From Cytophagaceae bacterium (GTDB taxonomy: Bacteria > Bacteroidota > Bacteroidia > Cytophagales > Flexibacteraceae), in assembly GCA_027485575.1 (NCBI GenBank), contig JAIXQU010000101.1, forward strand, positions 39,932 to 103,931: DNA of 64,000 bases, given 5' to 3'. The notes under the pieces are model-generated. The model saw only the letters and a list, made by a program, of their open reading frames with translations. It was not told the DNA's origin and ran no database searches. Below, in pieces: positions 25,553-35,070 of the stretch. The translations under genes were made by a program, and so were the position numbers. Positions within the stretch are counted from its first letter, which is position 1, and each line of letters starts with the position of its first letter.

Positions 25553-27358
25553 ATGGCAAGAAGCAGATTTAACGAAGTAGAAGAAAAAGACAAAAAACCT
25601 ATTTCCAAGGTTTCAGCAAAAAATGTAAGGAAAATTCTTGGCTTCATCTTGCCTTATAAAGGAACGTTTATTACGGGTTTTATTTTTCTGATTTTATCTG
25701 GCCTAACGTCAATGACGTTTCCTTTTATCGCAGGTCAACTGGTTGATTCTGTGCAAAATGTTTTTAAAAACTGGAGTCGTAACGAGATTGCTTTAGGAAT
25801 GTTTGGTGTACTAATATTTCAAGCGACCTTTAGCTATTTAAGGGTTGAGCTTTTCACCAGAGTTAGTGAAAAGGCCATGCGGGACATTCGGATAAAATTG
25901 TACAGCAAAATGATGGCTCTTCCTATTCCTTTTATTGAACAGAGAAGGGTTGGTGAATTAACAAGTCGATTGACCTCGGATGTTACACAACTTCAGGATA
26001 TTTTGTCATTCACTCTTGCAGAGTTTGTTAGACAGATAACTACCGTAGTTCTAGGAATCTGCATCATTTTTTGGGTTTCGGCAAAGTTGTCATTGGTCAT
26101 GCTTTCGGCCTTTCCATTTATTGTTACCGGAGGTGTAGTTTTTGGAAAATTCATCCGGAAGCTATCAAAAAAAGTGACCGATGACCTGGCAGGTGCCAAT
26201 ACAGTAGCCGAAGAAAGTCTTCAATCTATCCACTCAGTGAAAGCCTTTACAAATGAGAGCTATGAAGTAAGTCGCTACTATACAGTATTGCAACATGTAG
26301 TGGGCAACTCTTTAAAAGCTGCCCGATATAGAGGAATGTTCATTTCATTTGTTATCCTTTCAGTTTTTGGGGGAATCGTTTTGGTACTTTGGTATGGCCT
26401 GGGCCTTGTTGAAGCGAATGAACTGACCATAGGAAAACTTGTTTCCTTCATCCTTTATACCACTTTTATTGCAGCGGCCGCCGGAGGGCTTGGCGATTTA
26501 TATGGACAAATTCAGAAAACAATTGGAGCCTCTGAAAGGATTATCGAAATCATTGAAACAGAAGACGAATTAGAGGCTCAGTTAAAAAATCCGGCCCTTT
26601 CAAAAGATCCGGTTGTTGGGTTTATTGAGTTTGATAATGTTCGATTTGCTTATCCTTCCCGGCCAGAAGTTGAGGTCTTACAAGGATTAAATCTTACCAT
26701 AAAGCCAGGACAAAAGATTGCATTGGTTGGCCAGAGTGGGGCTGGAAAATCTACGATTGTTCAATTGTTGATGAGGTATTACCAGATAAAAGAAGGCGGT
26801 ATCAGGTTGGATGGAAAATCAATCGAAAATATTGACATTCAACACCTCAGGCATAATATAGGTATAGTTCCACAGGAAGTACTTTTGTTTGGAGGTAGCA
26901 TAGAGGAGAATATCCGGTATGGAAAACCAGAAGCAACCCGTGCCGAAATCGAGGAAGCAGCTCAAAAGGCAAATGCCTGGGAGTTTATCTCTTCATTCCC
27001 TGAAGGGCTGGAAACCAGGGTTGGTGAAAGAGGCATTAAACTGTCAGGTGGACAAAGGCAAAGAATAGCAATAGCAAGGGCAATTTTAAAGGACCCGGCT
27101 ATTTTGGTTTTAGATGAAGCAACCTCATCATTAGACTCGGAATCAGAACGTTTGGTACAGGATGCTTTGGATAAATTAATGGAAAACCGGACTACAATTA
27201 TCATTGCCCACAGATTGGCTACTGTAAGAAAAGCAGATAGAATCTTTGTGATTCAGAAAGGAGTAATTACTGAAGAAGGAAGTCATTTGGACCTTTTAGA
27301 TGAAGAAAACGGACTTTATTCCAGATTGGTAAAAATGCAATTTGAAACTGAGGCATAG
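25553..27358 (+). CDS. ABC exporter, fused permease-ATPase (MsbA-like)
   Basis: A 601-residue half-transporter. Six TM helices occupy about residues 30-330. The nucleotide-binding domain carries Walker A G-Q-S-G-A-G-K-S-T (about 393-401), signature L-S-G-G-Q-R-Q-R (about 497-504), Walker B V-L-D-E-A-T and the switch histidine in A-H-R. It works as a homodimer. The layout resembles MsbA/lipid or drug exporters; the substrate is not determined. It has its own leader region after the rpsT terminator. Confidence 0.92.
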   Translation: MARSRFNEVEEKDKKPISKVSAKNVRKILGFILPYKGTFITGFIFLILSGLTSMTFPFIAGQLVDSVQNVFKNWSRNEIALGMFGVLIFQATFSYLRVELFTRVSEKAMRDIRIKLYSKMMALPIPFIEQRRVGELTSRLTSDVTQLQDILSFTLAEFVRQITTVVLGICIIFWVSAKLSLVMLSAFPFIVTGGVVFGKFIRKLSKKVTDDLAGANTVAEESLQSIHSVKAFTNESYEVSRYYTVLQHVVGNSLKAARYRGMFISFVILSVFGGIVLVLWYGLGLVEANELTIGKLVSFILYTTFIAAAAGGLGDLYGQIQKTIGASERIIEIIETEDELEAQLKNPALSKDPVVGFIEFDNVRFAYPSRPEVEVLQGLNLTIKPGQKIALVGQSGAGKSTIVQLLMRYYQIKEGGIRLDGKSIENIDIQHLRHNIGIVPQEVLLFGGSIEENIRYGKPEATRAEIEEAAQKANAWEFISSFPEGLETRVGERGIKLSGGQRQRIAIARAILKDPAILVLDEATSSLDSESERLVQDALDKLMENRTTIIIAHRLATVRKADRIFVIQKGVITEEGSHLDLLDEENGLYSRLVKMQFETEA

Positions 27359-27451
27359 ATTATGATTGAATTCGCGATTCATTTTTAACTCTTTGAAAAG
27401 AAAATGAAAAATTCTTTTCAGTTTTGAAATCCAAATTCAACTAAAAAAGCA

Positions 27452-28633
27452 TTGATTTTTTTATTAACCAGAATCTTATGGCTAAGAAGAAGCAAATGGC
27501 AGTTTTTGCTTGCAGGGTTTGCCTATGCCATAGGATTGGTAATCATGCTTACCGCATTGGAAGCCTACCTAAGCATTGAAAGACTGGTCAAACAACAAAA
27601 GGAAAAGGGTCAGTATATCATTGTAAACAAGAAAATATCTATTGTAAATACATTGGGGTTGGGTTCTTCTTCTTTTAATAAACAAGAGGTTTCTGGTCTC
27701 GAAAAAGCACCTTTTTCAAAGAAAGTAGGTTTGATCGAATCCAATCAATTCCAGGCTTCTATTCGGGCAAGGCAATTGATTAAGTTTTACACGATGGTGT
27801 TTTTTGAATCTGTATCAAATTATTTTATTGATGAAGATATTGCCGATTTTAAATGGAGGGAAGGGCAGAAAAAGCTACCCATAATTGTTTCTCAAGATTT
27901 TCTTAATGTCTATAATTTTGGATTTGCTTTGAGCCAAAACCTACCACAGGTGTCAAGAGAGGCATTGAAAATGGTTTCTTTCGATGTTGTCATTTCAGGC
28001 CCTGGTGGTGAACAGGTTTTTGAAGGTGAGATAATAGGATTTACAGAAAGAATTTCCTCAGTTCTTGTTCCACAGAGTTTTATGCGCTGGGCAAATCGAA
28101 CGATTGCAAGTAAATCCAATTTTGATCCATCCAGAGTTATTATCCAGGTTGAGTCAATTTCGGACCCATCAATTTCCGAATTTTTGAAGAAAAATCGAAT
28201 GACTACTGATCAGGAAAAAATGCAATTGGGTAAAACAGGAACTATTCTAAATACTGTAATGAAGGTTGCCGCATTGCTTGGGGTGATTTTTGTCGTTTTG
28301 GCATTCATAATGTTTAGTATGAATTTTAAATTGATTCTGGCAGAAGCCTCTGCAGACATCAAACTAATGATAGAACTTGGCTACAGGCACACCGTAATCG
28401 GTGGAAATTTATTATCATATTTTTCTGCATTCCTTTTCGTTTTGTTCTGCCTTTGCACTTTTATTTTGATGAAAACCAATGCATTTGTTCAACATATGCT
28501 TCAAGGACAGGGCATTGCTTCCGATGCCCAAAATATTCCTTATACCTCCATTTTGGTTGGTGCTTTATTTTCTATTGGAATTATTTTAGTTAATGGTTAT
28601 TTAATAATCAGGCAATTGCAGAAAACAGCTTAA
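27452..28633 (+). CDS. FtsX/MacB-like permease without adjacent ATPase
   Basis: A 393-residue membrane protein: TM1 near residues 18-40, a large extracytoplasmic domain (about 41-265), and three C-terminal TM helices (about 272-295, 318-345, 365-388). This is the arrangement of FtsX-like permease subunits of LolCDE/MacB-type ABC systems. No partner ATPase gene is adjacent: the upstream gene is a self-contained exporter and a GNAT gene follows 4 nt downstream. The start is a TTG at 27452 (M-I-F-L-L-T-R). The substrate and partner are unknown. Confidence 0.75.
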   Translation: MIFLLTRILWLRRSKWQFLLAGFAYAIGLVIMLTALEAYLSIERLVKQQKEKGQYIIVNKKISIVNTLGLGSSSFNKQEVSGLEKAPFSKKVGLIESNQFQASIRARQLIKFYTMVFFESVSNYFIDEDIADFKWREGQKKLPIIVSQDFLNVYNFGFALSQNLPQVSREALKMVSFDVVISGPGGEQVFEGEIIGFTERISSVLVPQSFMRWANRTIASKSNFDPSRVIIQVESISDPSISEFLKKNRMTTDQEKMQLGKTGTILNTVMKVAALLGVIFVVLAFIMFSMNFKLILAEASADIKLMIELGYRHTVIGGNLLSYFSAFLFVLFCLCTFILMKTNAFVQHMLQGQGIASDAQNIPYTSILVGALFSIGIILVNGYLIIRQLQKTA

Positions 28634-28637
28634 ATCA

Positions 28638-29081
28638 ATGAATATCGAAGTAAAAAAATCAGCGTTTGAAGATACCCTTTGGCCTCTTATAAAGGAGATT
28701 CGCTATACGGTATTTGTGATTGAGCAGAAAGTCGATGAAGCCGAAGAATATGACGAATTTGAGCCAGAATGCCCTCACTTTCTTGCCTTTACAGACGGAA
28801 CTCCTGCTGGCACGGCAAGGTGGCGAAAAACAGAAAAAGGGTATAAACTGGAGCGGTTTGCTGTTTTGGAATCTGTTAGAAAATATGGAGTCGGTTCGGC
28901 TTTGGTAAAAGCAGTTCTGGCAGAAGTTTTACCCATTTCAAACGGAAAGCCTATTTATCTGCACGCTCAGGTTCACGCACTTCCATTCTATCAAAAGCTT
29001 GGTTTTGAGGCCTTTGGTGATGAATTTATTGAAGCTGAAATCGTACATCGGGCAATGAAATACGCTGGCAAACCGACTTAG
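28638..29081 (+). CDS. GNAT-family N-acetyltransferase
   Basis: A 147-residue GCN5-related acetyltransferase. Features: R-Y-T-V-F-V-I-E-Q near the N-terminus, the acetyl-CoA loop region R-K-Y-G-V-G-S-A-L-V, and F-Y-Q-K-L-G-F in the C-terminal part. The R-x-x-V-F-V-x-E-Q start is of the ElaA-like type. The acceptor is unknown. It follows the permease gene by 4 nt and could be co-expressed with it. Confidence 0.88.
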   Translation: MNIEVKKSAFEDTLWPLIKEIRYTVFVIEQKVDEAEEYDEFEPECPHFLAFTDGTPAGTARWRKTEKGYKLERFAVLESVRKYGVGSALVKAVLAEVLPISNGKPIYLHAQVHALPFYQKLGFEAFGDEFIEAEIVHRAMKYAGKPT

Positions 29082-29163
29082 ATTCAATTGCAGAAAAAAT
29101 GAAATAGCAATCAGGTTCTATCCCATTTAACTTTTGACTTTTTCCTTTCTACTTTTTCCTTGT

Positions 29164-29964
29164 CTATCCTTCCCACCAACTTTTAAAGCCTTGCGCCTTT
29201 TCGCGACTCACAAAAACCTCATCTTCCGGAGCTGGGTGAAGTTCTAGTTTTAGCTTGCCATTCAGGTGGTTATGCGCTTTTTGAATGGACGAGGCCGCAG
29301 CCAGAAATTGGCGGTTAAGCCTGAAAAACAGTTTGGGATCCACCATTTCTCCAAGTTCTTCCAACTTAAAATCGATGATGTGTTGCTTGCCGGCATGTGT
29401 GCTCAGGCAAACCCAATCATTTCTGGTGAAAAAGTAAGCGATTTCATTTGTGGATACCGGAATCAACTGATCGGCTTGTTTAACCACGAAACGCTCTCTG
29501 TATTGGCCTTTGGTTGGTTCTATCTGGTTCATAATCAAACCAATTTTTTGCTGAAATTCTTCCCAAGGCGCTAAGGCAACTTTTTGTTGTGCCTGAAATT
29601 TATGAAACGCTCTTTCCAGTTCTTCCTGCTTGACTGGCTTTAATAGATAGTCAATGCTTTGAACTTTAAATGCACGGATGGCAAATTCGTCGTATGAGGT
29701 AGTAAAAATGATTGGACAAGTAACAAGCTGTTTTTCAAATATTTGAAAAGAAATTCCATCGCCAAGCTGTATGTCTGAAAGCACAAGGTCAGGTGCTGGA
29801 TTCTGCTTAAACCATTTTGTTGCCTGGCTTACAGATTCCAGCACAACCAAAACTTCAGTTTCAATAGCCAGTTTTTCTAATTGCTTTTGGAGCCGATCGG
29901 CAGCCAAGGGTTCATCTTCTATGATGACGAGTTTTGTTTTAGTAAAATTTTGTAAAGTTTTCAT
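29164..29964 (-). CDS. LytTR-family response regulator
   Basis: A 266-residue regulator. The receiver domain (about 10-135) has E16/D17, phospho-acceptor D64 in L-S-D-I-Q-L and L-L-K-P-V-K; the C-terminal LytTR DNA-binding domain is about 165-262. It is the output of the LytS-type kinase at 30223-31281. Its ATG overlaps the stop of the intervening DUF433 gene (ATGA, 29961-29964), so the three are co-translated. Targets are unknown but the adjoining TonB receptor is the obvious candidate. Confidence 0.93.
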   Translation of the reverse strand: MKTLQNFTKTKLVIIEDEPLAADRLQKQLEKLAIETEVLVVLESVSQATKWFKQNPAPDLVLSDIQLGDGISFQIFEKQLVTCPIIFTTSYDEFAIRAFKVQSIDYLLKPVKQEELERAFHKFQAQQKVALAPWEEFQQKIGLIMNQIEPTKGQYRERFVVKQADQLIPVSTNEIAYFFTRNDWVCLSTHAGKQHIIDFKLEELGEMVDPKLFFRLNRQFLAAASSIQKAHNHLNGKLKLELHPAPEDEVFVSREKAQGFKSWWEG

Positions 29965-30185
29965 CCCGCAGTAACTTCTCTGTTTTGGCGGTTGGCTGAA
30001 AACTCCAGGGCTACCAAAATTTCTTCTTTTGTTAATTCTGTAAAATTCTCTACAATCTCACGAATTTCCATTCCACTGGCAAGCCAACCCAAAATATCTG
30101 CTGCTGTAATTCGCATTTCTCTGATGCCCGGTTGACCGCCTCGTTTATCTGGTTCTATGGATATAATTGGTTTGAAAATGTACAT
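29961..30185 (-). CDS. DUF433 domain protein (antitoxin-type) inside a two-component operon
   Basis: The ATG at 30185 (M-Y-I-F-K-P-I-I) gives 74 residues; an ATG-like frame from 30215 would add ten unsupported residues. The D-K-R-G-G-Q-P-G-I-R-E-M-R-I-T segment followed by a winged-helix-like A-A-D-I-L-G-W-L-A-S-G-M matches DUF433, whose members are usually antitoxins paired with a DUF5615 PIN-like toxin. No such toxin is adjacent. Instead the gene is 37 nt after the kinase gene and overlaps the response regulator start, so it may be a regulatory adaptor or a captured antitoxin. Confidence 0.82.
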   Translation of the reverse strand: MYIFKPIISIEPDKRGGQPGIREMRITAADILGWLASGMEIREIVENFTELTKEEILVALEFSANRQNREVTAG

Positions 30186-30222
30186 AATGTTCTTATTGGA
30201 TGAGAAATTATTCAAATTACTT

Positions 30223-31281
30223 TTACCCTAACATCAAAGGCAGGCCAACTTCAAAGTTTTTAGAACCCTTTAAAATTTGTACAGGAATTGAAGTAAGCAA
30301 ACGATATCTTTCAAGAATATTGTTCAAACCAACCTTTGTTCCAGATTCAAAATGCACCTTTGGTTTGACTTCGTTTTTTACCCAAAGAAAACCATTTTCA
30401 ACCTGAATAGAGACAGTCAATGGATTTTCCCTTGTTATCGCATTGTGCTTCAAGGCATTTTCTACCAAAAGTTGAACTGAGAGCGGGGCAACCAATTGCT
30501 CTAAAGCTGAATCCGGAATGTCTTTTTCAATGGTCAAACCCGTGGTAAACCGCACTTTAGCCAAATAAAGAAAAGCATGCACAAACTCCATTTCTTCCCT
30601 TAGCGTTACTGTATTTCTGTCTTTACTAACCAAAACATAACGATAAACGTCTGATAATCTGAATAAATACTGCTGGGCAGGTTCGTTTTCATCGATGAGA
30701 GAAGATAGGGTGTTGAGGCTGTTAAAAAGGAAATGTGGGTCCAGTTGATTTTTCAATGCATCCAATTGAGAAGTCACTTGAGTTCTCATAATAGCTTCAG
30801 ATTCAAGAACCTGGTTTTTCCAGGAATGGAAAAAATAAACTGCTTCATAAATCATCAAAACCAAAGTGGTTGGAATGAGACCAATAAAATAACCTCTGAC
30901 CATATGAGGAAAAGTACAGCCTGTTCCGATGATAAAAAATCCAATGTATTGAATAACAACCGTTGCAAAAACACCATACGTGAGGACACTTAACACCAAA
31001 TAGAAAATCCTTTTTCTCGTTTGGGAATAATGGGAAAGCCGATTTTGCAACCAGCACCAAATCAATCGATTGCCTTCCCAATAGGTAATGGTAAAAAGGG
31101 ATGACATAAAAATTCCCTGCAGATGGGTCAATTGCAAACTTTCGTTTTCCGGTGTATGAAAAACCAGATGCATAATGAGGGAAATAATAGGAATGCCAAT
31201 CAATCTGGAGAGTCCGTCATTGACCTTGAATGGTTTAGACTCAATAGCCACTGGTTTAATTATTTCAGCCACTTCCGACAT
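30223..31281 (-). CDS. LytS-type sensor histidine kinase (His_kinase family)
   Basis: A 352-residue kinase with four predicted TM helices (about 28-42, 53-70, 92-118, 130-152), a linker helix, then the His_kinase motif with H183 in Q-L-D-P-H-F-L-F-N and an ATP-binding N box L-L-V-E-N-A-L-K-H-N. There is no recognisable periplasmic sensor domain, so the signal may be sensed through the membrane part. It follows the TonB receptor gene by 28 nt and precedes DUF433 and the LytTR regulator. Confidence 0.93.
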   Translation of the reverse strand: MSEVAEIIKPVAIESKPFKVNDGLSRLIGIPIISLIMHLVFHTPENESLQLTHLQGIFMSSLFTITYWEGNRLIWCWLQNRLSHYSQTRKRIFYLVLSVLTYGVFATVVIQYIGFFIIGTGCTFPHMVRGYFIGLIPTTLVLMIYEAVYFFHSWKNQVLESEAIMRTQVTSQLDALKNQLDPHFLFNSLNTLSSLIDENEPAQQYLFRLSDVYRYVLVSKDRNTVTLREEMEFVHAFLYLAKVRFTTGLTIEKDIPDSALEQLVAPLSVQLLVENALKHNAITRENPLTVSIQVENGFLWVKNEVKPKVHFESGTKVGLNNILERYRLLTSIPVQILKGSKNFEVGLPLMLG

Positions 31282-31309
31282 TGGGTTAAAATTTTAATAG
31301 ACTACAAAA

Positions 31310-33706
31310 TTAAAACGTATATCTCACAAAAGGAACCGGAAAGAATCCTTGCTGATATTGCGTTACAATACTGTTGGTCCTTCGGTTGTATTGTTGGTTA
31401 AACACGTTTTGGTTATTGCTAACGTTTTGTAAATCAACAGCGAACTCCAAAGTACTTTTGGCATATTCTCTTCTGTAAGCCAGTTTTACATCAGCCCTTA
31501 AATATTCGGTTTGTCGTTGAGAGAAGGCTTTGCTTTCATCAAAAATGGCTCTTTCGGCTTGTTTGGAATCTTCAAATTTGAGAGGTGTCAAATAGCGGCC
31601 ACCAATGGTTGAAAATTTAATATTCAAAGCCAGAATATGCTGTCCACTTGTTCCTATTTTCCATTCTTTTCCAACCAGAGCATTAAAGACATAACCCGTA
31701 TTGAAGGCAGTATTTCTCCAAACCTTGTCCGAACCTCTGTATTTGCTGTCAAAAATGGAAGCTGTCAAAAGGTAATAAAATCCTTTGGTGAAAGTTCTTT
31801 CCAGGGTAAGTTCGATGCCATAATTTTCTCCTAAGCCTTTGTTAACCAGTGAGTCTTGGTTGTCTGGAGCAAAACTGTTTCCTGAGTTTAATGCGGAGTA
31901 CGAACCCGGTCTGGAGTCCATAGTGATTGGTGCTTTGTCAATAAATTGATAATACGCCTCAGCCTTTAAAGTTGTATTGTTGGTAAGCAGTCGTTCAGTA
32001 CCCAAAACTAAATGCTGGCTTCTGGTAAAACCCAGGTCTTTGTTGGTTAAAACTGTTCCATTTGCAGTTTGAGTTTGTACCGCATAGGTATAAGCAGACT
32101 GCATTTGGTTGTGCAATCCATATCCAATATTTATGGATTGGGTTTCAGAAATATTATAGCGGGCTCCAATTCTTGGTTCAATCGCAAATGCCTCACCCTG
32201 AGTGGTATATTGTGTATGCAATCCGGGTGTGATGCTAAATCGGTTGCTAAATCGGTGCTTCCATTGCACATACGCCTGACCTAAATACCAACTACCATCC
32301 TTATTAACATTGATAACATCCTGAACGCCTCTGAACACGTCTTTGTTGAATAAATTAAATGCATAATAATCATTGTAAAACCCTGCGTTTAAGCTGTTTC
32401 TGGAATTTATTTTATAAACATATTGCCCATTAAAACTGAATTTTTGAGTCTTAAATGTGCCTTGTCCCCTTAAAAATGTTTTTCTGGTTTCGGTACTAAT
32501 AGAATCGCCCTCAAAATTTTCCCGGGTTGAGGAAACACCTGCTGTAAGTTTCAAATTTGACTTTGCACTAGTTTGAATATCCAAAGAAACCCCTCCAATT
32601 CCAGTTGCATAATCTACCCTGGTATTCTCATTTTCGTTTCCATATAAATTTTTTCCTGTTGTATCTTCCTTATTTCCGTCAAAGTTGATGTCACTTAATC
32701 CACCCATTCCAAAAGCAGAAAGAGTCACTTTTGAACTTAAAGGCAAATTGATTTTAAAATTGATGTCCTGATAGTTTGGCACTGCGTTTCCAGTTCCAAA
32801 CTGGATCCCAAGTTTTTGAAAAATACCAAGTGTTGAATATCGGTAATTGACTAAAAATGAGCCTTTTTTAGGGTCTGTTTTCGAAAATGGGCCTTCAGCT
32901 CCAAGTTCAAAACCATTGAAACCAACCTGACCTAAATATTCTCTTTTTTCATTGTTTCCATTTCTAAGTTTCAGGTCAAATACACCAGCAAGTCCATTTC
33001 CATATTGGGCTGGAAAAGCTGAAGTAAGGAAATCCGATTTCGCTATATTGTTGTTGTTCAATATACTAACAGGTCCTCCCGTACTTGTAAGAGCGCCAAA
33101 GTGGTTGGGATTTGGAATGTTCAGTCCTTCCAATTGCCAAAGCATTCCTCCTGGAGAATTGCCCCGTACCACTATGTCGTTCCGGCTGTCGTTGCCTGCG
33201 ATTACACCTGCAAAGTTGGCGGCCATTCTCGCTGGGTCGCCCAAAGCTCCGGCATATCGTTTTGTATCATCCACATTGAAAGAACGCCCGGAAATAAGGG
33301 CCATTTCATTGTTGGTAACCAATTTGTTTTCAGAACGTTTGGCTGTAATTTCAACCTCGGCCGATTGGACAACTGCTTCGGTAAGGACTATATCTAAAAC
33401 TACTTCTTTTCCAGCCGTGATTACCACATTGGCCAAAATTCTGGCTTCGTAGCCCATTGCTTTTACCTGAAAAGTCTGGCGACCTAATGGAACACCAGAG
33501 ATTTTAAAATTGCCATCCACATCCGCTGAACTTCCTAAAATGGGTGATTCCGACCTGACTAAAACGACAGTTGCACCAATAACCGGTGATTTGCTGGCTT
33601 CGTCTATAATCCGGCCCCGCACAGTTTGCGAACCCTGACCAAAAATGGAAGTTGAAAGTGTGAGTAATAAAATTGTATGGACGGCGATAGAAAATATATT
33701 TTTCAT
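31310..33706 (-). CDS. TonB-dependent outer-membrane receptor with carboxypeptidase-regulatory domain
   Basis: The open frame runs from 33838, but the first 44 residues are basic and unlike a signal; the ATG at 33706 (M-K-N-I-F-S-I-A-V) begins a normal signal peptide and gives 798 residues. Then come a CarboxypepD_reg-like beta-sandwich (about 24-105), a plug domain and a beta-barrel ending in P-F-V-R-Y-T-F. The substrate is unknown; no SusD partner is present, so it is not a classic Sus-type polysaccharide unit. It is the first gene of the kinase-DUF433-regulator unit, and the likely regulated target. Confidence 0.9.
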   Translation of the reverse strand: MKNIFSIAVHTILLLTLSTSIFGQGSQTVRGRIIDEASKSPVIGATVVLVRSESPILGSSADVDGNFKISGVPLGRQTFQVKAMGYEARILANVVITAGKEVVLDIVLTEAVVQSAEVEITAKRSENKLVTNNEMALISGRSFNVDDTKRYAGALGDPARMAANFAGVIAGNDSRNDIVVRGNSPGGMLWQLEGLNIPNPNHFGALTSTGGPVSILNNNNIAKSDFLTSAFPAQYGNGLAGVFDLKLRNGNNEKREYLGQVGFNGFELGAEGPFSKTDPKKGSFLVNYRYSTLGIFQKLGIQFGTGNAVPNYQDINFKINLPLSSKVTLSAFGMGGLSDINFDGNKEDTTGKNLYGNENENTRVDYATGIGGVSLDIQTSAKSNLKLTAGVSSTRENFEGDSISTETRKTFLRGQGTFKTQKFSFNGQYVYKINSRNSLNAGFYNDYYAFNLFNKDVFRGVQDVINVNKDGSWYLGQAYVQWKHRFSNRFSITPGLHTQYTTQGEAFAIEPRIGARYNISETQSINIGYGLHNQMQSAYTYAVQTQTANGTVLTNKDLGFTRSQHLVLGTERLLTNNTTLKAEAYYQFIDKAPITMDSRPGSYSALNSGNSFAPDNQDSLVNKGLGENYGIELTLERTFTKGFYYLLTASIFDSKYRGSDKVWRNTAFNTGYVFNALVGKEWKIGTSGQHILALNIKFSTIGGRYLTPLKFEDSKQAERAIFDESKAFSQRQTEYLRADVKLAYRREYAKSTLEFAVDLQNVSNNQNVFNQQYNRRTNSIVTQYQQGFFPVPFVRYTF

Positions 33707-33845
33707 AAACATCATTTTAAGATTTGATGAAGCAAAGGAATGTTTCTCATTTTGGCCTGAAAAACGAAAACAAGCTAAGCAAGTCTTTCCAAATCTGAAC
33801 CGTAAAAATTTGAGCCTGAAGCGTAGGGGTTTCCTCATCTTTCTT

Positions 33846-35042
33846 TTAAAACAGCTCCATTGGATTCAAATTCAGGAAAGTTTCCAAAGGAATTCCGGAT
33901 GAGCCAGTGGCATATAATTTGGTTGAAGGGTATTTGTCTTTGAATTTTTTTAGCCCAGGCATCGCCTTTTCTGCACCCGATTTCACCTCAATGGCAACAA
34001 TTTTTCCCCGGTGTTCCATTACAAAATCTACTTCTTCATTGCGTTCACGCCAATAATAAAGCTTGAAATCTTGCTCCAAAGACTGATTCAGCAAATGAAC
34101 TCCAACTGCTGACTCCACCCACCGGCCCCATTCTTTTGGGTTCGTCCTGCATTCCTCAAAGGTCAATGGACTGAGCACGGAAAGCATGGCATTGTTATGC
34201 ACTTGAAACTTAGGACTGCTGGCCCGTTGTCTGGCCATATCGGGAGAGAATTTTTCAATTCCGCCAAGCAAGCCAGCTGTATCCAACATTTCCAGATAGC
34301 GGGAGAGAGTTACCGTATTTCCAGCATCTGCCAATTGCCCAAGTATTTTAGTGAATGACAAAATTTGCCCTGAATAGCGGGAGCCCAATTCAAATAGTCT
34401 TCGCATCAAAGCGGGTTTTGAAATTTGAGTGAGCATAAGAACATCTTTTGAAATACTTGTTTCCAAAAGAGAATCGTTCATATACCTCCGCCAGCGTTCT
34501 TCATTTTCCATTAATTGAGCTGCGCCAGGATAACCCCCAAACCAAATAAATTGCTCCAGGGTTACGCCAAAAGCCTCCTGCATTTCCGGGTAGGACCAAT
34601 GTCCGAGATATGTCCTTTCAAATCTGCCTGCCAGAGATTCTGTTAAACCTTGCTGGATGAGCAAGCGTGAAGAACCCAACAGAATTACTTTCAATGGTAA
34701 ATTCCGGATCACATCTTCATCCCAAAGTTTTTTAACCATTTCGCTCCAGTTGCCAATCTTTTGAATTTCATCGATTACCAAGAGAAACTGCTGATTTTCG
34801 GTTTTTGAAATTTCTGATCGTGCTGTATTCCATTGTTGTTCAAGCCATTGCACATCGGTGCTGGCAACCGCATCTGCTGTTACAAAAATTTTTGGACCTG
34901 GCCATTCCGCTAATATCTGCTGAACCATGGTTGTCTTTCCAATTTGCCTTGGTCCAACCAAAACCTGAATCAGTTTTTCTTTCGCCAGAAGTTGATTCTT
35001 GATTTTTGAATATATCCTTCGTTCGATGGATGCCATACGCAT
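33846..35042 (-). CDS. COG1373-type AAA ATPase with DUF4143 C-terminus
   Basis: A 398-residue protein: P-loop G-P-R-Q-I-G-K-T-T (30-38), Walker B L-L-V-I-D-E-I-Q (D91-E92), a middle helical region, and a C-terminal DUF4143 domain with a PD-(D/E)xK-like triad D339, E352, K354 (E-V-D-F ... I-E-V-K-S). The family is common in bacteria; its role is not established, though a nuclease-like end suggests nucleic-acid or selfish-element dealings. Starts could be at 35042 or 35036. The promoter region carries an inverted-repeat operator (35071-35112). Confidence 0.9.
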   Translation of the reverse strand: MRMASIERRIYSKIKNQLLAKEKLIQVLVGPRQIGKTTMVQQILAEWPGPKIFVTADAVASTDVQWLEQQWNTARSEISKTENQQFLLVIDEIQKIGNWSEMVKKLWDEDVIRNLPLKVILLGSSRLLIQQGLTESLAGRFERTYLGHWSYPEMQEAFGVTLEQFIWFGGYPGAAQLMENEERWRRYMNDSLLETSISKDVLMLTQISKPALMRRLFELGSRYSGQILSFTKILGQLADAGNTVTLSRYLEMLDTAGLLGGIEKFSPDMARQRASSPKFQVHNNAMLSVLSPLTFEECRTNPKEWGRWVESAVGVHLLNQSLEQDFKLYYWRERNEEVDFVMEHRGKIVAIEVKSGAEKAMPGLKKFKDKYPSTKLYATGSSGIPLETFLNLNPMELF

Positions 35043-35056
35043 TTCAATTTACTCAG

Positions 35057-35064
35057 CAAAGGTA
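35057..35064 (-). promoter_or_regulatory. Candidate -7 promoter box (TACCTTTG) of the COG1373 ATPase gene
   Basis: Minus-strand TACCTTTG matches TAnnTTTG and ends 14-20 nt before the possible ATGs. The large inverted repeat at 35071-35112 lies just upstream, covering the -33 region. Confidence 0.5.
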
Positions 35065-35070
35065 GTAAAA

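Noticed and set aside
32952..33452. 166-codon antisense frame in the TonB receptor
   Set aside because: No domain and it is antisense to the plug region; a shadow produced by codon bias.
31310..33838. Longer start (33838) for the TonB receptor
   Set aside because: The first 44 residues do not look like a signal peptide, while the ATG at 33706 opens a normal one.
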